From Ceratotherium simum simum (lineage: Eukaryota; Chordata; Mammalia; Perissodactyla; Rhinocerotidae): a DNA stretch of 64,000 nucleotides. The notes below the pieces were generated by a model, which saw only the letters and a list, made by a program, of their open reading frames with translations, searched no databases and was not told where the DNA came from. Positions 1-14,403 of the stretch are shown here, piece after piece. The translations under genes and the position numbers were made by a program. Position 1 is the stretch's first letter; each line of letters begins with the position of its first letter. The DNA lies in contig NW_004454170.1 of assembly GCF_000283155.1 (NCBI RefSeq), positions 18,702,736 to 18,766,735 on the forward strand. The letters run 5' to 3'.

Positions 1-1179
1 ACATGCCTCCCAGCTCAGCCTGAACCTGAGGATTAATCATTTCACTTTATCTTATGGACTGAGAGTAGTGAGAGTGGTGGTGCCAGGACTAAAACCGGAA
101 GAAAAAAATTGTATGCTGAGGTTGCTAAGACCTACGGTAACTTTTAGTATAGTATATTGTTATAATTGTTCTATTTTATTATTAGTTTTGTTGGTAAATC
201 TCTTACTGTGCCTAATTTATAATTTATAAGCTTTATCATAGGTATGTATGTATAGGAAAAAACATAGTATATATAGGGTTTGGTACTATCCGAGATTTCA
301 GGCATCCCTTTCAGACAAAGGGATGATTCACATCCTGGATGGGATGGCACAAGATTTCATCACCCTACTCAGATAGGTACATAATTTGAAACTTATGAAT
401 TGTTTATTTCTGGAATTTTCCATTTAATATCTTTGAACTGTGGTTGACGGTGGGTAACTGAAACCGTGGAAAGCGAAACTGCAGATAAGGGGGCACTACT
501 GTAGTTCTTTCTTCCAGAGATAGCTGCAGCCTTCCTTATTATCATCAAGGTTTTATTGTTAATTTACCCCCGCAAAAAATTAAAAGATAATTAGGTGTTA
601 GCATATTAATATCTTCATCTCTTTCTTTCATTATTTTTTCATTTGTGCATTTATTCATTCAACAAATATTTACTAGCTGCCTATAATATACCAGGCACTG
701 CATATTTTCATACTGTAATACAAAGTACCTCTTTATTCACATGCAGTATTTAAAGATGCAAATGCCTAAGAAAGAGACAGTCTTTAAAGGTTATTAATCA
801 GACCACTTAGAAATGCTTAGATTCTCTCTATACTATGCCTACTAATCATCTTTCTAAGCTTGAAAAGTTTCAGAGATAGGGAATTCAAGGAATTTTAAAG
901 CAGCTTTTTTATGTTTAGAAACATCTTTCTTTTAGAAAATTACGTATCTGATTCCCTATAATTTTCTCACACTCTTCCTAGTTCTACACTGTGTAACCAT
1001 ATAGAAGCAAACTTAATTCCTCTGTTTTCAGACATTTCTCTTTCATACCTAACATGACATGATTTAAAATTGTTTCACCATCAAACTAAAGCCTTTTTCA
1101 AGCTCTTTATGTATACCTTTTACCATTTTACACCCAGATTCAATACTCCAAACACTGCAGGAATCCTCTGACCCAAACA

Positions 1180-1665
1180 GAGAATAGCACTGTATTAGAT
1201 TTTTATTGCTGCATAACACATTACCACAAATTCAGCAACTTAAAACAATACATGTTTATTATCTTACAGGCTCCAGGGGTCAGGAGCTGAGGCCTGGCTT
1301 ATCTGGGTCTTATGCTCAGGATCTTTCAAGGCTGCATTCAAGGTGCCAACCATGCTGTGTTCTCATCTGGAGCTTGGTGTCCTCTTCGAGGTTCATTCAG
1401 ATTATTGGTAGAATTCAGTTACTTGTGGTTGTAGGACTGAGGCCCTCAGCTTCTAGAGGCCACTCGTCTCCATAGGTAGTTCACAACGTGGTTAACACAG
1501 CTGTTTGCTTCTTTAAGGCCAGCTCTTTCCGTTCCATCTCTGTCCTCCACCATGGAAGTGGTGTTCTGTCATATTCACAGGTCCCGCTTACACTCAAGGG
1601 GAGGGGATTATACAAGGATATCGGTCATTGGGGGTAATCCTAGAATTCTGCCTGCCACGGGTACT
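1180..1665. repeat. Old interspersed repeat, family uncertain
   Basis: The stretch from TGTATTAGATTTTTATTGCT through ACAAATTCAGCAACTTAAAA, GGTCCCGCTTACACTCAAGG and GAATTCTGCCTGCCAC follows a widespread placental repeat consensus I cannot name with confidence. The 89-codon frame in it is not a gene. Confidence 0.5.
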
Positions 1666-3235
1666 ATCACTTCTAACATTATCCATTCCTCATTCTAACA
1701 TTATCCAACTATTAATACATTTCTAAAATTTAATTTGTTTTGGAGTAGCTACATCAAACAAGTTACTGACTGAGCTTACTGCCTACTAAAGCCCCTGCAT
1801 TGTCTATTTATGCTTCTCCTAAGATATTTCCTCCACACTGTAGTTTGTGACTATTTGTCCTTAGTACAGGATCTTATATTATCTCTGTTAAATTTCATCT
1901 TGTTAGATTCCACTGATCTAGCCTGTCAGTATTTGATACCTATTTCTCTCATCTGATATTCTTACCATGTTTCTCAACTTCAAATGGATTTCTAAAATTT
2001 TAGCTTCAGAATTCTAAATTTCCAGCTAGTTTTCAGGGAGCTGCTATAGGCCAGACTTGGCTATATTGTAAAACAATGTAACTTTGAAAAATTCAGGGTG
2101 TTTTATTTTTCCATTATAAAGGTAGTACCTCTCATCATAGAAATCTTAGAATATATAGAGACATAAAAAGAAGAAAAAAACTACGTGGACTTATACCTAT
2201 TATTTACATTGTAGTAGATTTTTAAAAATGTTTTCAATATACCATGGGGGATTTTGTTTCTTTGCTTGCTTTACCTAGTTGAGCTCTTACTATAAAAACA
2301 TTTTTTATTCCTCCATATTACCCTAATAATATTGGGATGATTTTCTAAGTTATAAATACTTTATGACCATCATTTTAAATTGCTGCATAATAATCAACTC
2401 AATTTATGTATTGTTAACTTTTCCTATGTTGTTGGATATTAAATTGTTTCCAATTTTTTGTTATTCTAGATAGTACTGAAATGAACTCTTGTTTCATAAA
2501 GCTTTTAAAAATATTTGAAGTATTTTTTAAAATAGATTCCAGAAGTGCTAATCCAGAGGCAATGAACTATTTCTAAGTGTTATACTAATTTATGCTCCTA
2601 CCAACAACAAATCAAAGTGCCTATTTCATAGCACCCTCTGTGGATGGGGAGCTGTTCTGTGGACCTTGCAGACTCTGAAAATTTTCATTGTGAAAGTGAA
2701 GAGTGAATGAGTATGAACGGAAAGAATAATTTCTTGGATTTCTCCATTGTATGTCTGATTATTTATTGTAAACAGGATTTAGAATAGAGTGGATTGAGGT
2801 GGATTGAGTTTTTACTGTATAGTATTATAGAGCAGAAATGCAGGAAGCAAAACACCCTTCAGAAGAGAAAGCAGTTTTGCTCTGTTATCCTATGTACATA
2901 ACTGAATGCTAGACCGTTTTAGTAAGTTAATTATTAAAAATATATAGACTAAGCATCTCAAAATATGCTTACTTGAAAAAGTACAGCAATCAGTCGAGGA
3001 GAAGTAGAGATAAGTGTGTAGTCCTGAAGAGTAAGATTAGTCACTCTCGGAATGTGATGTGTCAAATTTTGAGATTATGGTTAATAGGAATTACATAATC
3101 ATGCTGTACGTGAGACTGTAACTTAGGCTACCTATTGTCTTTAACCTGCAAAAATTAAAATTTTAACACATTTCTCCTTGTATTTGTGTTGCTCCTTTTT
3201 CAGTAACCTAGTATAGTTAAGAAGACATGGATTTT

Positions 3236-3479
3236 TTTTTGTTCTTGTGAGGAGGATCAGCCCTGAGCTAACATCTGTTGCCAATCCTCCTCTTTTTGCT
3301 GAGGAAGATGGGCCCTGGGCTAACAGCCATCCCCATCTTCCCTCTACTTTATATGGGACACCGCCACAGCATGGCTTGACAAGCAGTGTGTTGGTGCGCG
3401 CCCAGGATCCGGGCCTGCGCACCTCGGGCCGCCGCAGCGGAGCGCGCTCACTTAACCGCTATGCCACCAGGCCAGCCCC
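3236..3479 (-). mobile_element. ERE SINE (tRNA-derived), - strand
   Basis: The - strand starts GGGGCTGGCCTGGTGGCATAG with tRNA-like promoter boxes, followed by the CCCATATAAAGTAGAGGAAGA-type body and an A-rich tail (T run at 3231-3240). Near-identical flanks (GAAGACATGGATTTT before, GAAAACATGGATTTT after) are the target duplication. It interrupts a MIR whose remainder begins at about 3497. Confidence 0.9.
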
Positions 3480-3496
3480 GAGAAAACATGGATTTT

Positions 3497-3662
3497 GATG
3501 TCAGAAAGGGCCGAGGACCTTGGGCAAGTTATATATAATCTCTGAGTAAAAAGTAATTTTACTCAGCTTGAAAATGGGAATAAAAATGTTTATGTAACAG
3601 GTTGTGAGGATTAAAAGAAATGAGGTTCATAAAATTTCTGGCACACAATAGGTATTCAACCA
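3497..3662 (+). repeat. MIR SINE fragment
   Basis: It carries the MIR core and tail pattern: CCTTGGGCAAGTTA, GTGAGGATTAAAAG, then CTGGCACACAATAGGTATTCA. The ERE at 3236-3479 is inserted at its left edge. Confidence 0.75.
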
Positions 3663-5409
3663 GTTTGTTCCTTTTTCTTTCCTTACTGTAATAAACTCTC
3701 AACTATCTAGCACCTTTTGGAAAGTTAAACATTCTAGATTTGTGTTGGTTTCAAATAGCTGAACAGTTACATTCTGCTTTTTATTTTTTAACTGTTTTTC
3801 TGTAAAATATTTTTTCCTAAAACATATTCTGTACTTCATTGCTTCCTTCTTCAGTCATTTTACTATACCACAGGTATTTATAGATGGTGTGAAGCATAGG
3901 GCTAAAGCTTCTCCTTCTCTCTTGAGATTGCTAAAATCTACTGGCTGGCATGCAGCCCAGCCCTTTTTATGGCTGGCTTTTCTCTGTGGTCTAAAATGTC
4001 CGCAACTTGCCCCTTCTGTCACAGCTTCTAATTTCTGCTGGCTGCTACTACTGCTGCCCCCATTTTTTCTTCTAATTACCATTAGGCTCTGCTGCCCTCT
4101 TACCATTTCTGCTCTCTACTCCTTGCTTTCCTTCACTTTTCACTTTCCATGTCTCTTCTGCCTCCTGTTGCATCTCATATGTCATAGGCAAGGACTGGCC
4201 TCGCATTGCTTTCTCAAACCAGCTGGAAGAATCCTTCTGTACAGTGAGCCAGCTAGGCACAATATGTTCAATGTGGTCCTTATCAGCGCTTTTCCCCCGT
4301 ACTTTGGGCCCTATTCCAAGCACTTGAGAATGCCAAAAATCAAGTGCCTGAATTAGTGAGGTATAGCTATATTTGGTTTTCCTGCAAGTAGTTTATTTTT
4401 CTTTAGTCTTATTTAACTTATTTCATGTAAAGTTTTGTGCTAGATACAACGGATAAAGGAAAATAGGGCTCTATCAAGTTAAACTATGCCATGGTTCTTA
4501 CCTTCAAAAGAGCAGGAGAACACAGACGTGTTCATAAATAACACAAGGTAAAGCATGAAGGGGGATGAGAGAAAGTTTTAAGTAAGGATTGTGAAGGCTC
4601 AAGGTTCTACTTAAAGCTATAATGAAGAGTGGCTGCTTTGAACCCAATCTCAGAGTGATGAATGATAGTTGAGAGTCCTGCAAGAGTCAGAACAGAGGAG
4701 CAGGCCCGATGGAGGGGGCTCCATGCTTCTTTGCCACTTTAAAAGGAAGGATAAAGAATCACAGGGTGATCATGGGTGCGTTTTTCCTTTTCTTACTTGA
4801 GAATCTGGATCTTTAAATTTCCTGTATTATTTTATCATGTTCCTTATGTATTTTTATTATTTATTTGGCAACAGAAAGGATATGGAGTTATGGTGTAGGA
4901 GTTGCATGTTTCTATGCTTTTGTAGTTTGAATTTTAAGCATGGTTGAATTCTTCTACATTTTAACTTTATTATGTGATTTTGTTTATTTTTAATTCAATT
5001 GAGTATTTTAATTTTACCCTAATGCATAATCCCTTACAAAGATTTCAAATGTATGACCAATTTTTATGTAGTGGAATTGTTTTGCTGCTGTTTATAACAA
5101 CTCTATATTTATTAAATTTGAACATTTCTTTTAAGCTAAAACAGAAAGGAAAAGCATAAATAACCATGACAAACAACCCTCTTCTAGTGTCGTCATTTGA
5201 AATGAAGCAACCAAAAAATTTAATCAACTTAAATTTAGAAAAATTAGCTGATATAAGTTGTAAACCAGATGAGTAAAAGCTTTCACTTACTCATTCTTGA
5301 CATTCAATTCCATTTATTCTTTGTAATATATTTTAAAACAGAATGTTTGTAAAGACTATAGTTTGGGTTCCTATATCCTATTTTGAGGTTACCAAGAAAA
5401 GATGTTTGG

Positions 5410-5718
5410 GGGCCAGCCCCGTGGCTTAGCAGTTAAGTGCGCACGCTCTGCTGCTGGCGGCCCGGGTTCGGATCCGGGCGCGCACAGACGCACCGCTTCT
5501 CCCGCCATGCTGAGGCCGTGTCCCACACACAGCAACTAGAAGGATGTGCAGCTATGACATACAACTATCTACTGGGGCTTTGGGGAGAAAGAGGGGGAAG
5601 AAAGGAGGAGGATGGGCAACAAATGTTAGCTCAGAGCCGGTCTTCCTCAGCAAAAAGAGGAGGATTAGCACGGATGTTAGCTCAGGGCTGATCTTCCTCA
5701 CACACACACACACACACA
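5410..5718 (+). mobile_element. ERE SINE, long form, (CA)n tail
   Basis: The head GGGCCAGCCCCGTGGCTTAG and B-box-like GGTTCGGATCC are followed by the CAGCAACTAGAAGGATGTGC body and two GATGTTAGCTCAG modules. The tail is a (CA)10 run at 5699-5718. Flanking GATGTTTGG (5401-5409) and AAATGTTTGG (5721-5730) form the target duplication. Confidence 0.92.
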
Positions 5719-7199
5719 AAAAATGTTTGGAGTCATATTCTTGCTTTAATACAAATTCCGCTTTAACACACAGAGGGATAATAGAGGTAAAGATTTTGCA
5801 AATGCAAGATGATGTGTTTTGTTAAAGCATCGTAATCATAATATTAAGAGTATTGTAATAGAGTAGTTGATTTAAAATAACTATTAATAGTGATTAAAAA
5901 CGAACAGGCTTTATGTTAGTGAATCATAAAGAGTTCATTGGTTGAACATTTCTTGAGTGCTTATTATGTACTAGGCATACAAAAGGTAATAAAAGAAGAA
6001 GAATTTACATTTGGGTCCCTAAAGACTACAATTTGATTAGAGAGTAATTTAAAATAGTCGTCCTTTCTCTGTTTCACCCAAATACCTATTCTTTAGACAC
6101 ATCAAGGTACTTAGACGTGTGAACAATTCAGAATTGAGGAAAATTCTTGATGTCTTTTTAAAGCCTGCTCCTTTTCTCTAGTGCTCTTGGAAGACAGAAA
6201 AGATAATGGGATTAGAAGACAACCTGGTTGTCCTCTTGTCTTTCTATTCCCCACTTGCAAATCAATTTTGTGATTGGAGTCATGGTTCTTATGTTCCTGT
6301 CCCTGCTCTAATTGATTTCTGGGTGGACATGCTCTAAGTTGAGAGATGAAAAATCTCAATATTTCACATTAAACACATGAACACTTCAACCCACAGCATC
6401 TGAACTCCAAAGCCCCAAATTAGACATGGTGATCTGAGGAAGATGGCAAACAAGAAACAGAGGGTGGGGTGGGAGGTAACCCTATCATGCTTGTAATTGT
6501 AAAGAGCCATTTATAAGTAAGCATGATTTTAATTGGTTTGATCAATTTTTATTGGAAATAGCTAAGTAGTAATTATAATCTCTGAAAAATGTTTGTAAAC
6601 ATATAGATAGTATTCACAGAGAATACAAGTAAATACTATTTCTTATTACAAAAGTAATATCAATATATTTTAAAAATTTTTACAAAATGCAAATAGTATA
6701 AAGAAAAATATTTCAGTCATCCATGATCTTAGCCTCGAGATAATCTCTGTTACCACTTCTGATACTTTCCTTATTTTTTTTACAGGTAGATAACACATTT
6801 TAAAAACAAAAATGAGATCATACTATACATAGTTTTATAATCTACTTTATTTACTTATCATGAATATCTTCTCATATCCATAGATATTCTTCTTTAATGT
6901 AATTTCTAATGGCTGCCTAGTATTCTGTCATATAAGTATATCATATTGTAGCCATTCTACTGTTAAGATGTTTGTTCTCTTTTGCAATTTATAAGCTAGA
7001 TTGTAAACTCCATGAAAGCAAAGACTATAACTGATTTATTTATCATTATGTCCCTGGTATGTAGTAGACTTTCAGAAAATAGGTATTTAAATTAATTCTC
7101 CTACTCTTCCATGTCTGTACCTATACAGCTAAACATGACAGTAGAAAAATACACAGCTGTGCTCACTTCAGGTTTATAATCACTAATCTCAAGTGGGCC

Positions 7200-8395
7200 C
7201 TCAGTGCTGCTGAACAATCACACTACATTTTCGGAGAAAGTATGAAAGAGCTGTCTAACAGAGTGGAAGAGTTGATCCTTGGATCTCTTCTTTTCTCTGT
7301 ACCCAATCCTTTGGTGATCTCGTCCAGTCTCTGGGCTTTAAACATATGCTCACAAATCTCAAATTTATATCTTCAGCTGATACCTGTCTCCTGAACTTCA
7401 GACCCATATATCTGACTGCCTACTTGACATCTCTCTTAGCATGTCTGATAGACATCCCAAATTTAGTGTATCCAAAACCAGACTCCTGATCTTACCCACA
7501 AAACCTGCTTCTCCCCATGTCTTTTCCATCTTAGTTAATGGCAATTACATCCTTGTTGCTCAGGCCAAATTCTTGGTGGAATCCTTAATTTCTTTCTTTT
7601 TCTTACATTAATATGCAATGTATCAGCAAATCCTATTCCTTCTACCTTCATACTATGTCCAGAATCTATGACTTCTCGCTAGCACTTTGGCACAAGCCCC
7701 CATCATTTCTTATCTGGATGGTTGAAATAAGCTTCCTCCTACCTGGTCTTCCTGCTACCCTTCAGTCTGTTCTCAACCTAGCAGCCAGAGTGATCCTCTT
7801 AACCCATAGATAAAATCAAGTTACTACTCTTCTCAAAACCCTCCGGTGACCTCCCATTGAATTCAAAATAAAGCCCAAATCCTTACAATGGCCTACAAGG
7901 CCCTTTGCTGTCTGGCCTTCTATTACCTCTCACACCTCGTCCCCTATTACTGATCTAACTTGTTCACTCTGCTCCAGCCACACACTGGCCCCTCTTTAAA
8001 TGCTAGGCACATAACCATTTCAGGGCCTTTCTACTTGCTCGTCTTGCTCCCTCTGTAGCTTTCTCCCCAGATAGTCATACACCTTGTTCCCTCACCACCA
8101 TCAGGTTTTTCACTACCAGTAATCTTTTCAGTAAGGCCTACGCTGACTACCTTATTTTAAATTGAAATCATTCTACCCTGCCTCCAGAGTTCTCTATCCT
8201 TTCCTGCTTTATTTTTCTCTATAGCAATTATCATCATCTAACATATTATGGATTTCACTTAGTTTATTTCCTATATCCCCTTCCTTCAAAACTAGGGTAG
8301 AGATTTTTGTCTGTTTTTATTTACTGCACTTAGAACAGTGCCTGGCACATAGTAGGTACTCAGTAAATATCTGTTAATGAATTAATGTAAGCAGT
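7200..8395 (+). repeat. L2 LINE 3' end block
   Basis: It contains the typical L2 series CTCAAAACCCTCC..., CCTACAAGGCCCT, CAGGGCCTTTCTACTTGCTC, a CAGTGCCTGGCACATAGTAGG motif and AGTAAAT near the end. Divergence is high, as expected for an ancient element. The boundaries are approximate, and the 66-codon frame inside is not a gene. Confidence 0.7.
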
Positions 8396-8820
8396 GAATA
8401 TCCTTGGCAGATAAATATTTGTACAAATCCATGATTCATTTATTCTTTCACTCAGTAAAATATTTGAGTGTTTACTGTGTGCCAGACACTATGCTAGGTG
8501 CTATGAGTGTAATAGTCAAAAGTCAGACATGGTTCCTGCCCTTATGGAGCTCATCATCAAATGAAGATGACAGATAAATACATTTTTAAACTACATTTGT
8601 AATAAATGCTATGAAAGAAACAACCAGGGCATTGAACTGAGGAATAACAATAGGAGGCAACCTCTTTGAAGCAAGTAGTCAAGGAAGACTTTCTCTACAG
8701 AGAAGACTGGCTGGGACTTGAAGGATGAGGAAGGAGCCAGCCATGCGGAGCACAGAAAGAACATTTTATGAGATCACATTAGAAAGTTAGGCAGGGTTAG
8801 ATTATGCAGGGTTTCCTAGG

Positions 8821-9308
8821 CCCAGTGGTTCTCAAAGTATGGAATGGGAATCCTTGGGAGTCCTTGTGATCTTTTCAGGGGATCCATAAAATCATTACTG
8901 TTTTCATAATAATATTAAGACATTATTTGCCGTTTTTACACTTATTCTTTCATAAGCATGCAGTGGCATTTTCCAGAGGCTGCATGACATGGTATCACAA
9001 CAGATGGAATGCAGAACTAAATATGAATATCCAGTTATTTTCTATTTAGCCAGACATTAAAGAGATTTGCAAAAATGTGAAATAATGCTCTTCTTCTTCT
9101 TATGTTTTCTTTTCTTTTGAAAAATATATTTTCATTTAAAAAATTACCTGTAGTAACATATAATGGTTTTTAAATTTTTCAACTTTAATTTCTAATATGG
9201 TAAATATTGATAGATTTAAACCACATAAGCAAAAGCTCTGTGAGCTCCTCAGTAATTTTGAAGACTTACTGTAAAATGGCCCTGAGACCAAAAAATTTAA
9301 AAACTGTT
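8821..9308. mobile_element. hAT-type DNA transposon remnant
   Basis: Starts CCAGTGGTTCTCAAAGTATGG and ends with an inverted, diverged counterpart (GACCAAAAAATTTAAAAACTG). It is flanked by exact 8-bp copies of TTCCTAGG (8813-8820 and 9309-9316), the duplication size of hAT elements. The older repeat it interrupts resumes on the right. No transposase frame remains. Confidence 0.75.
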
Positions 9309-12300
9309 TTCCTAGGTCATGGTGAGAGTTTTGGACTTTAAGAGCAGTGGGAAACCATTGAAGGGTGTTAAACCAAGGTAGTGATATGATCTAATTTAAT
9401 TTTTGAAAAGGTCGCTCTACCTGCTGTCTGAAGAATGGACTGAAGTGGGCCGGCAGTGGGAGGGGGAGAGGGACAAATATGAAGTCACTGTATTAGTCCA
9501 GGAAAGGCATGATGGAGGTTTGTACTGAGGTGGTGTATTAGATAGTTAGCAGGGGTTCTAAGCCAAGATAGACCCCACATCCACCAGTACGGATCTCTTC
9601 TCCTTGCTCCTGAGCTATGTCTCCTGGAGAGAAGATAGCTCCTAGACGGCGGGGCAAGCTGTCACATGAACTCCTGCAAGGACTCCAGTCTCACGCTGCC
9701 CTGATGGCAGGTTCTGAATGGTTTCTGTCTGAAGTCCTTCTGAATAAACTGACGCCAGGTGTATTCAGTGGTAGCCTTAGGAGTCTAAATGATTATATGA
9801 ACCTAAGAAGACCACCTTGTGGGCACAGCACATACATTATCCATTCTTTAGTTTCAACTGCTCACTTATACTGTGCCTGTTTTATTCCAGTCCCCTTCTC
9901 TCAGCAATTTTAGTAACATGTTGAAGTCAATGCAGTCACCTTAGCTTCAGTTCCCAAAGCAAACTTGTTCTGGAGACCATTTGTGTAGATGTGAATTTGC
10001 TCAGTTGCCTTAAAAGGGATGAGTAATCAATAAGTGCTGCCTTTGATTATTTTCCTTTTAGTCATTTTCTTGTCATGTTCCACTGTTTTGTGGAGGATTA
10101 GACAAGTGTCCAGAGACAGAAAGAGAGCAAGTGAAACAGTGACATCCTACTTAGCCAGAAGCTTGTTACCCAGCATTCTCAAGTCTCTAGAAAGTGATTT
10201 TCAAACTCTGCACTTTGGGGGCCCCTTCTGGTGATGCTGCTGGCAACTGGTGGAGAGGCAAGGATGCCAAGTGTTCAAGGGCTCAAGGTTGCTCCCCTTC
10301 TCAGCCGAAGCAGTGCCGCTTTTATATTTGTCTCAATTACTTGTCACTCCAGATTCCATTTGCACAGAAGCTTCCGTAGTGTAAGAAATATACATATATT
10401 GAAGGTTACTTATCGGGAATATAGTTCAAAACCCAGATAAGATAAAATACACTGATCTGTGATAAAGCTTACCACAGACCATGTTGTGAGACCATCACTC
10501 AAAGACTATTTCCTAATTTTAGACACAACTTAAGGAACTTACTTGTCTGATTACCAGCTCTCAGCAGAAGTAGCGAATGTCAGGAGTTTAGGCACACTGA
10601 CAGTAATAAAGGATATTTGATAATCCTATAACGAAGAAAAGCTGTGAAAAAAAAGGCTAAAATAAACTCAACAAAAAGCAAAAGTAGTCCGGGGCTGTTT
10701 AGTGAAGGCCAAATAGCTTTATATACCTTGATGAAGACCCTGTGAAGGCATCATTTATATTATAGCATGTACAATATATGATGTTTTTGCTCACTCATAT
10801 TCCCAGACTTTTACTTGGTGCCAGACATAGAGGGAAATCATCAGTTTATGATGTTAACTCTGAATCATCAAGAAAAGGTTAAATCGTCTTCCATGTTCTC
10901 CATGTAGAATGATAAGGAGAGGTAAGATACTTGGGAAGGTTTATATGGGTGATGTGTTTAATGTTTGTGTGCTCAAAGGGCAATGTTGCCATTCTTTGAA
11001 AAAGCTGCTGACAGGTTTTTCACTCTCTAAAGATACCAATTAAGTGAGATGTTACTATATCTACCTTTTTTTTCTTTTCAAGAAGGAAAGGAATATGCCT
11101 GTAACCTTCAGCTGAAGGCTTAACTCAGGTGTCTAGAAAAATTCTTAGAAGAATAATCATAACATACATTTGCAAACATCCAAATTGTCAGATTAGTTTA
11201 ATCATATTCTATTATAAAGTTACAGATCTTATAGATAAAGAGAGGCAATACATTCCAAGCTTAGAAATAATATTAAAAGTTATTCAAAATTATATTAACT
11301 GATAATTTTTATCACTACTTTTAATTCCTCACAACCAATTTTCTTGAGTGCCTCCTATATCATATATTCACTTCAAGTACTATTTTTAAAATAAAATTTA
11401 TATTTTAAATACCAAATTACTGGGTAAGAATAAAATCTCTCATTAGCCACATGGGAAAATCCATCCCCCTGTGCAGCTCTGTTATTACTCTTTAATGGTT
11501 TGTGCTGCCTTACTACTGTATCTGCAGAACTAATATTGGTAGAGATGGTAGATCAACTCTGATTTGAATAATAGTATCAATATCTCTATGGTCACAAAAA
11601 AGAAATTGAGTAACACTCAGGAGAATTCTGTGCTCATAGAGAACATCTAGGAAGCATGTTATTTCCATGACTGCAAAATATGTATGTATCTTGACTTGGA
11701 ATTATGGCTCTTGATTCAGTTTAATAAAATGCATTTAGCAGTAGAAAAAGAAAGCAGGACTTGGCTACAGAGTTCTGTGCACGAGAAACAGCGGTGTTAT
11801 CAGTGGCTTAATGTTAAAGGGATAAAATAAACAATGTTTCCTATGTATCAGTTCTGAGCAAAATATTTAATTATTCATCAGTACTTCATTTTGTAGAATA
11901 AAAAAGTATACTTGTAATGTTTGATAGGGTACTCAGTCTGGAGATAGAAGAAAAACAAGTCCTTAAAGAAAATAATTACTAATAAAATGGAGACATAAAA
12001 ATAAAGGATTAGTGCAGAATACATGTGGGGAGAGAAATAATCTGTATAAATTCAAGAGAGATCAACTTGTTCTGTGCACATATCGAAGAAAAAAGAATCT
12101 AGAAGTCAAACTGACGATAGTAGTGATTTTGCACTTAGTTAACTGTAAACCAAGTCTCCTGTTCATGATTTTTTAGGCCCTCATTGGATGATTACGTCTG
12201 GCATTATACTCTGCACTGTACAAAATGTGTGGGGACTTTTTTTTTTAGAAGTTAAGGTAAAAGAAAAAAGGTAGGTCAAGGGATTAAAGAATAAACTGAT

Positions 12301-13434
12301 GAGGAAAGATTAATATATTCATTTGCTCATTTCATGAACATTTATTGAGCACACACTATATGCAAGACAGTGTGATAGGCGTTCAGTGAAAGATATAGTA
12401 CTTGCCTACAAGAAGTTTACAGTCTTAGTAGAAGAGACAGGTAAGTACATATAGTGTATGCTCTGCCACAGTAGTTGAAAAGAGGGGCACCTAAATCCCA
12501 TCTGAGGAGTTGGGGAGGTTTCCTGAAGAAGAGGAACTGAGTCTTAAAGGTTGACAGGGTTTCCTTTTCCTATAAGATTCCAGACTAAATAATCTGAAAA
12601 TTCTTCCACCACACAACACCCAGAAATGCAGAATAAAATATAACAAGCATCTCTTTAAATGCATAACAGAGTTTACATAAAGGCAAGGTAACTCTCCAAG
12701 GGCCAAAACAAACACAGCTAAGAAACAAAGTAGTAAGCCTTAAAGTTTTAAAAAACCCAAAGCTTTAAAAAGAAAGTGATGTGTCGTCGCTGGGCTGCAC
12801 TGAAAGGATTTGTCCATCTCAATTCCCATGGGGTGGAGATCTCAAAGAACGTCAACCATCATCAGGGAAAAAGTATACTAAAAAAATCTGCCCATCAACA
12901 CAGAGTTGACATGGAGAGTTTGTCTTGGCCTGTGCTCCAAGCCCAGGAGTGGGAGGTAGAGTGGGAGAGATGTTTGCTTTTTTTAAATTTACACTGCTTA
13001 CATGTTCAAAAATCTCCAAGCTAAGAAATTAATATAAGGATCTCAGACTGAATATCTCTGCGATGCCTGGCAGAAATAAAAGCAAAATCTTTCTGACGGG
13101 ACAGATCTTCAATCCAGGGAACACAGCACAGAACTTTTCACAGATAAAGGCCCACTTAAAATGAATTTACAGTCCAAGATTATAAAGCACACAGGAAGCA
13201 ATCAACAATAAGCAAATCTCAAGCGGCACAACAGACATCATGTGTAGCATCACCCTGCCTCCTCTCAGTGAACTCAAAATATAGGGACTATAAAATAAGA
13301 CTGTTTAAAATGCTCAAATATATAAAAGATGAATCTGAAAATATTTTCTTAAGACACTATCTTTGAAAGGTTGGAGGATAGTTTTCAAGAAGAGTGAAGA
13401 GCGTTTATAGCTATGGGAGTCCAACAGGTATTCT

Positions 13435-13740
13435 TTTTTATTTTGTGAGGAAGATCAGCCCTGTGCTAACATCCATGCCAATCCTGCTCTTTTTGCTGAG
13501 GAAGACCGGCCCTGAGCTAACATCTATTGCCAATCCTCTTCCTTTTTTTCCTTTTTTCTCCCCAAAGCCCCAGTAGGTAGTTGTATGTCATAGTTGCACA
13601 TCCTTCTGGTTGCTGTATGTGGGACCCCACCTCAGCATGGCCTGACAGGCGGGGCATCGGTGCGCGCCCGGGATCTGAACCTGGGCCACCAGTAGCGGAG
13701 CGCGCGCACTTAACCGCTAAGCCATGGGGCCAGCCTCGCA
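13435..13740 (-). mobile_element. ERE SINE, long form, - strand
   Basis: Both body types are present: CCCCAAAGCCCCAGTAGGTAG and the CTGAGCTAACATC modules. The element ends in GGGGCCAGCC. AGGTATTCT occurs at 13426-13434 and 13743-13751 as target duplication. Confidence 0.92.
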
Positions 13741-14101
13741 ATAGGTATTCTAATTGGGAATTTGCAGTCACAAAATTGGGAGGAGAAGGAGTTGGAAAGA
13801 TGACCAAGGCTCAGGTCATAAATTGCCTTGTGTTCTGTATTAGTGAGAACTCTTGTTTGTAAGTGACAGGAAGATCACATTTGGGGAGTATTTTGTTGTT
13901 TTTGCCTAACCTAACTGAGAAAGGCAAGGCTAGAGTTGGAATGACAAGAACCAGAGACTCCCATTCTCTCTTCGTTTCTCCCTGCTGCTTTTTTCTTTGA
14001 ATACTTCATTCTCTCCTGCTGCAGAGAGGTTTTCTCCAAGAAGTGAGGAATGTTGCCACTTACAATTTTTGGCTCACACCTTTTAGTTTTTCTTTTCTTT
14101 T

Positions 14102-14403
14102 TTTTTTTAAATTGTGGTAAAATATACATAACATAAAATTAACCGTTTTTAAGTGTGTAGTTCAGTGGCGTTAAGTATATCCACGTTGTTGTGCAAACAT
14201 CACCACTGTCCATCTCCAGAACTTCATCACCATCCCAGACTGAAATTCTGTACCCATTAAACAATAACTCCCCATTCCTCCCTCCCCGGCCCCTAGTAAC
14301 CACTATTCTGTTTTCTCTCTCTATGAATTTGACTACTGTAAGTACTTCATAAAAGTGGAATAATGTCCTTTTGTCCTTTTGTGTCTGTCTTATTTCACTA
14401 TAC
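14102..14403 (-). repeat. LINE-1 3' UTR remnant, - strand
   Basis: AATTGTGGTAAAATATACAT, GTTCAGTGGCGTTAAGTA and CTATGAATTTGACTACT match the well-known antisense of an old mammalian L1 3' UTR. The boundaries are approximate. Confidence 0.65.

Noticed and set aside
3889..4356. 155-codon + strand frame, Leu/Phe-rich
   Set aside because: Low-complexity hydrophobic translation of pyrimidine-rich intron sequence; no family resemblance, and it sits inside an ACBD6 intron.
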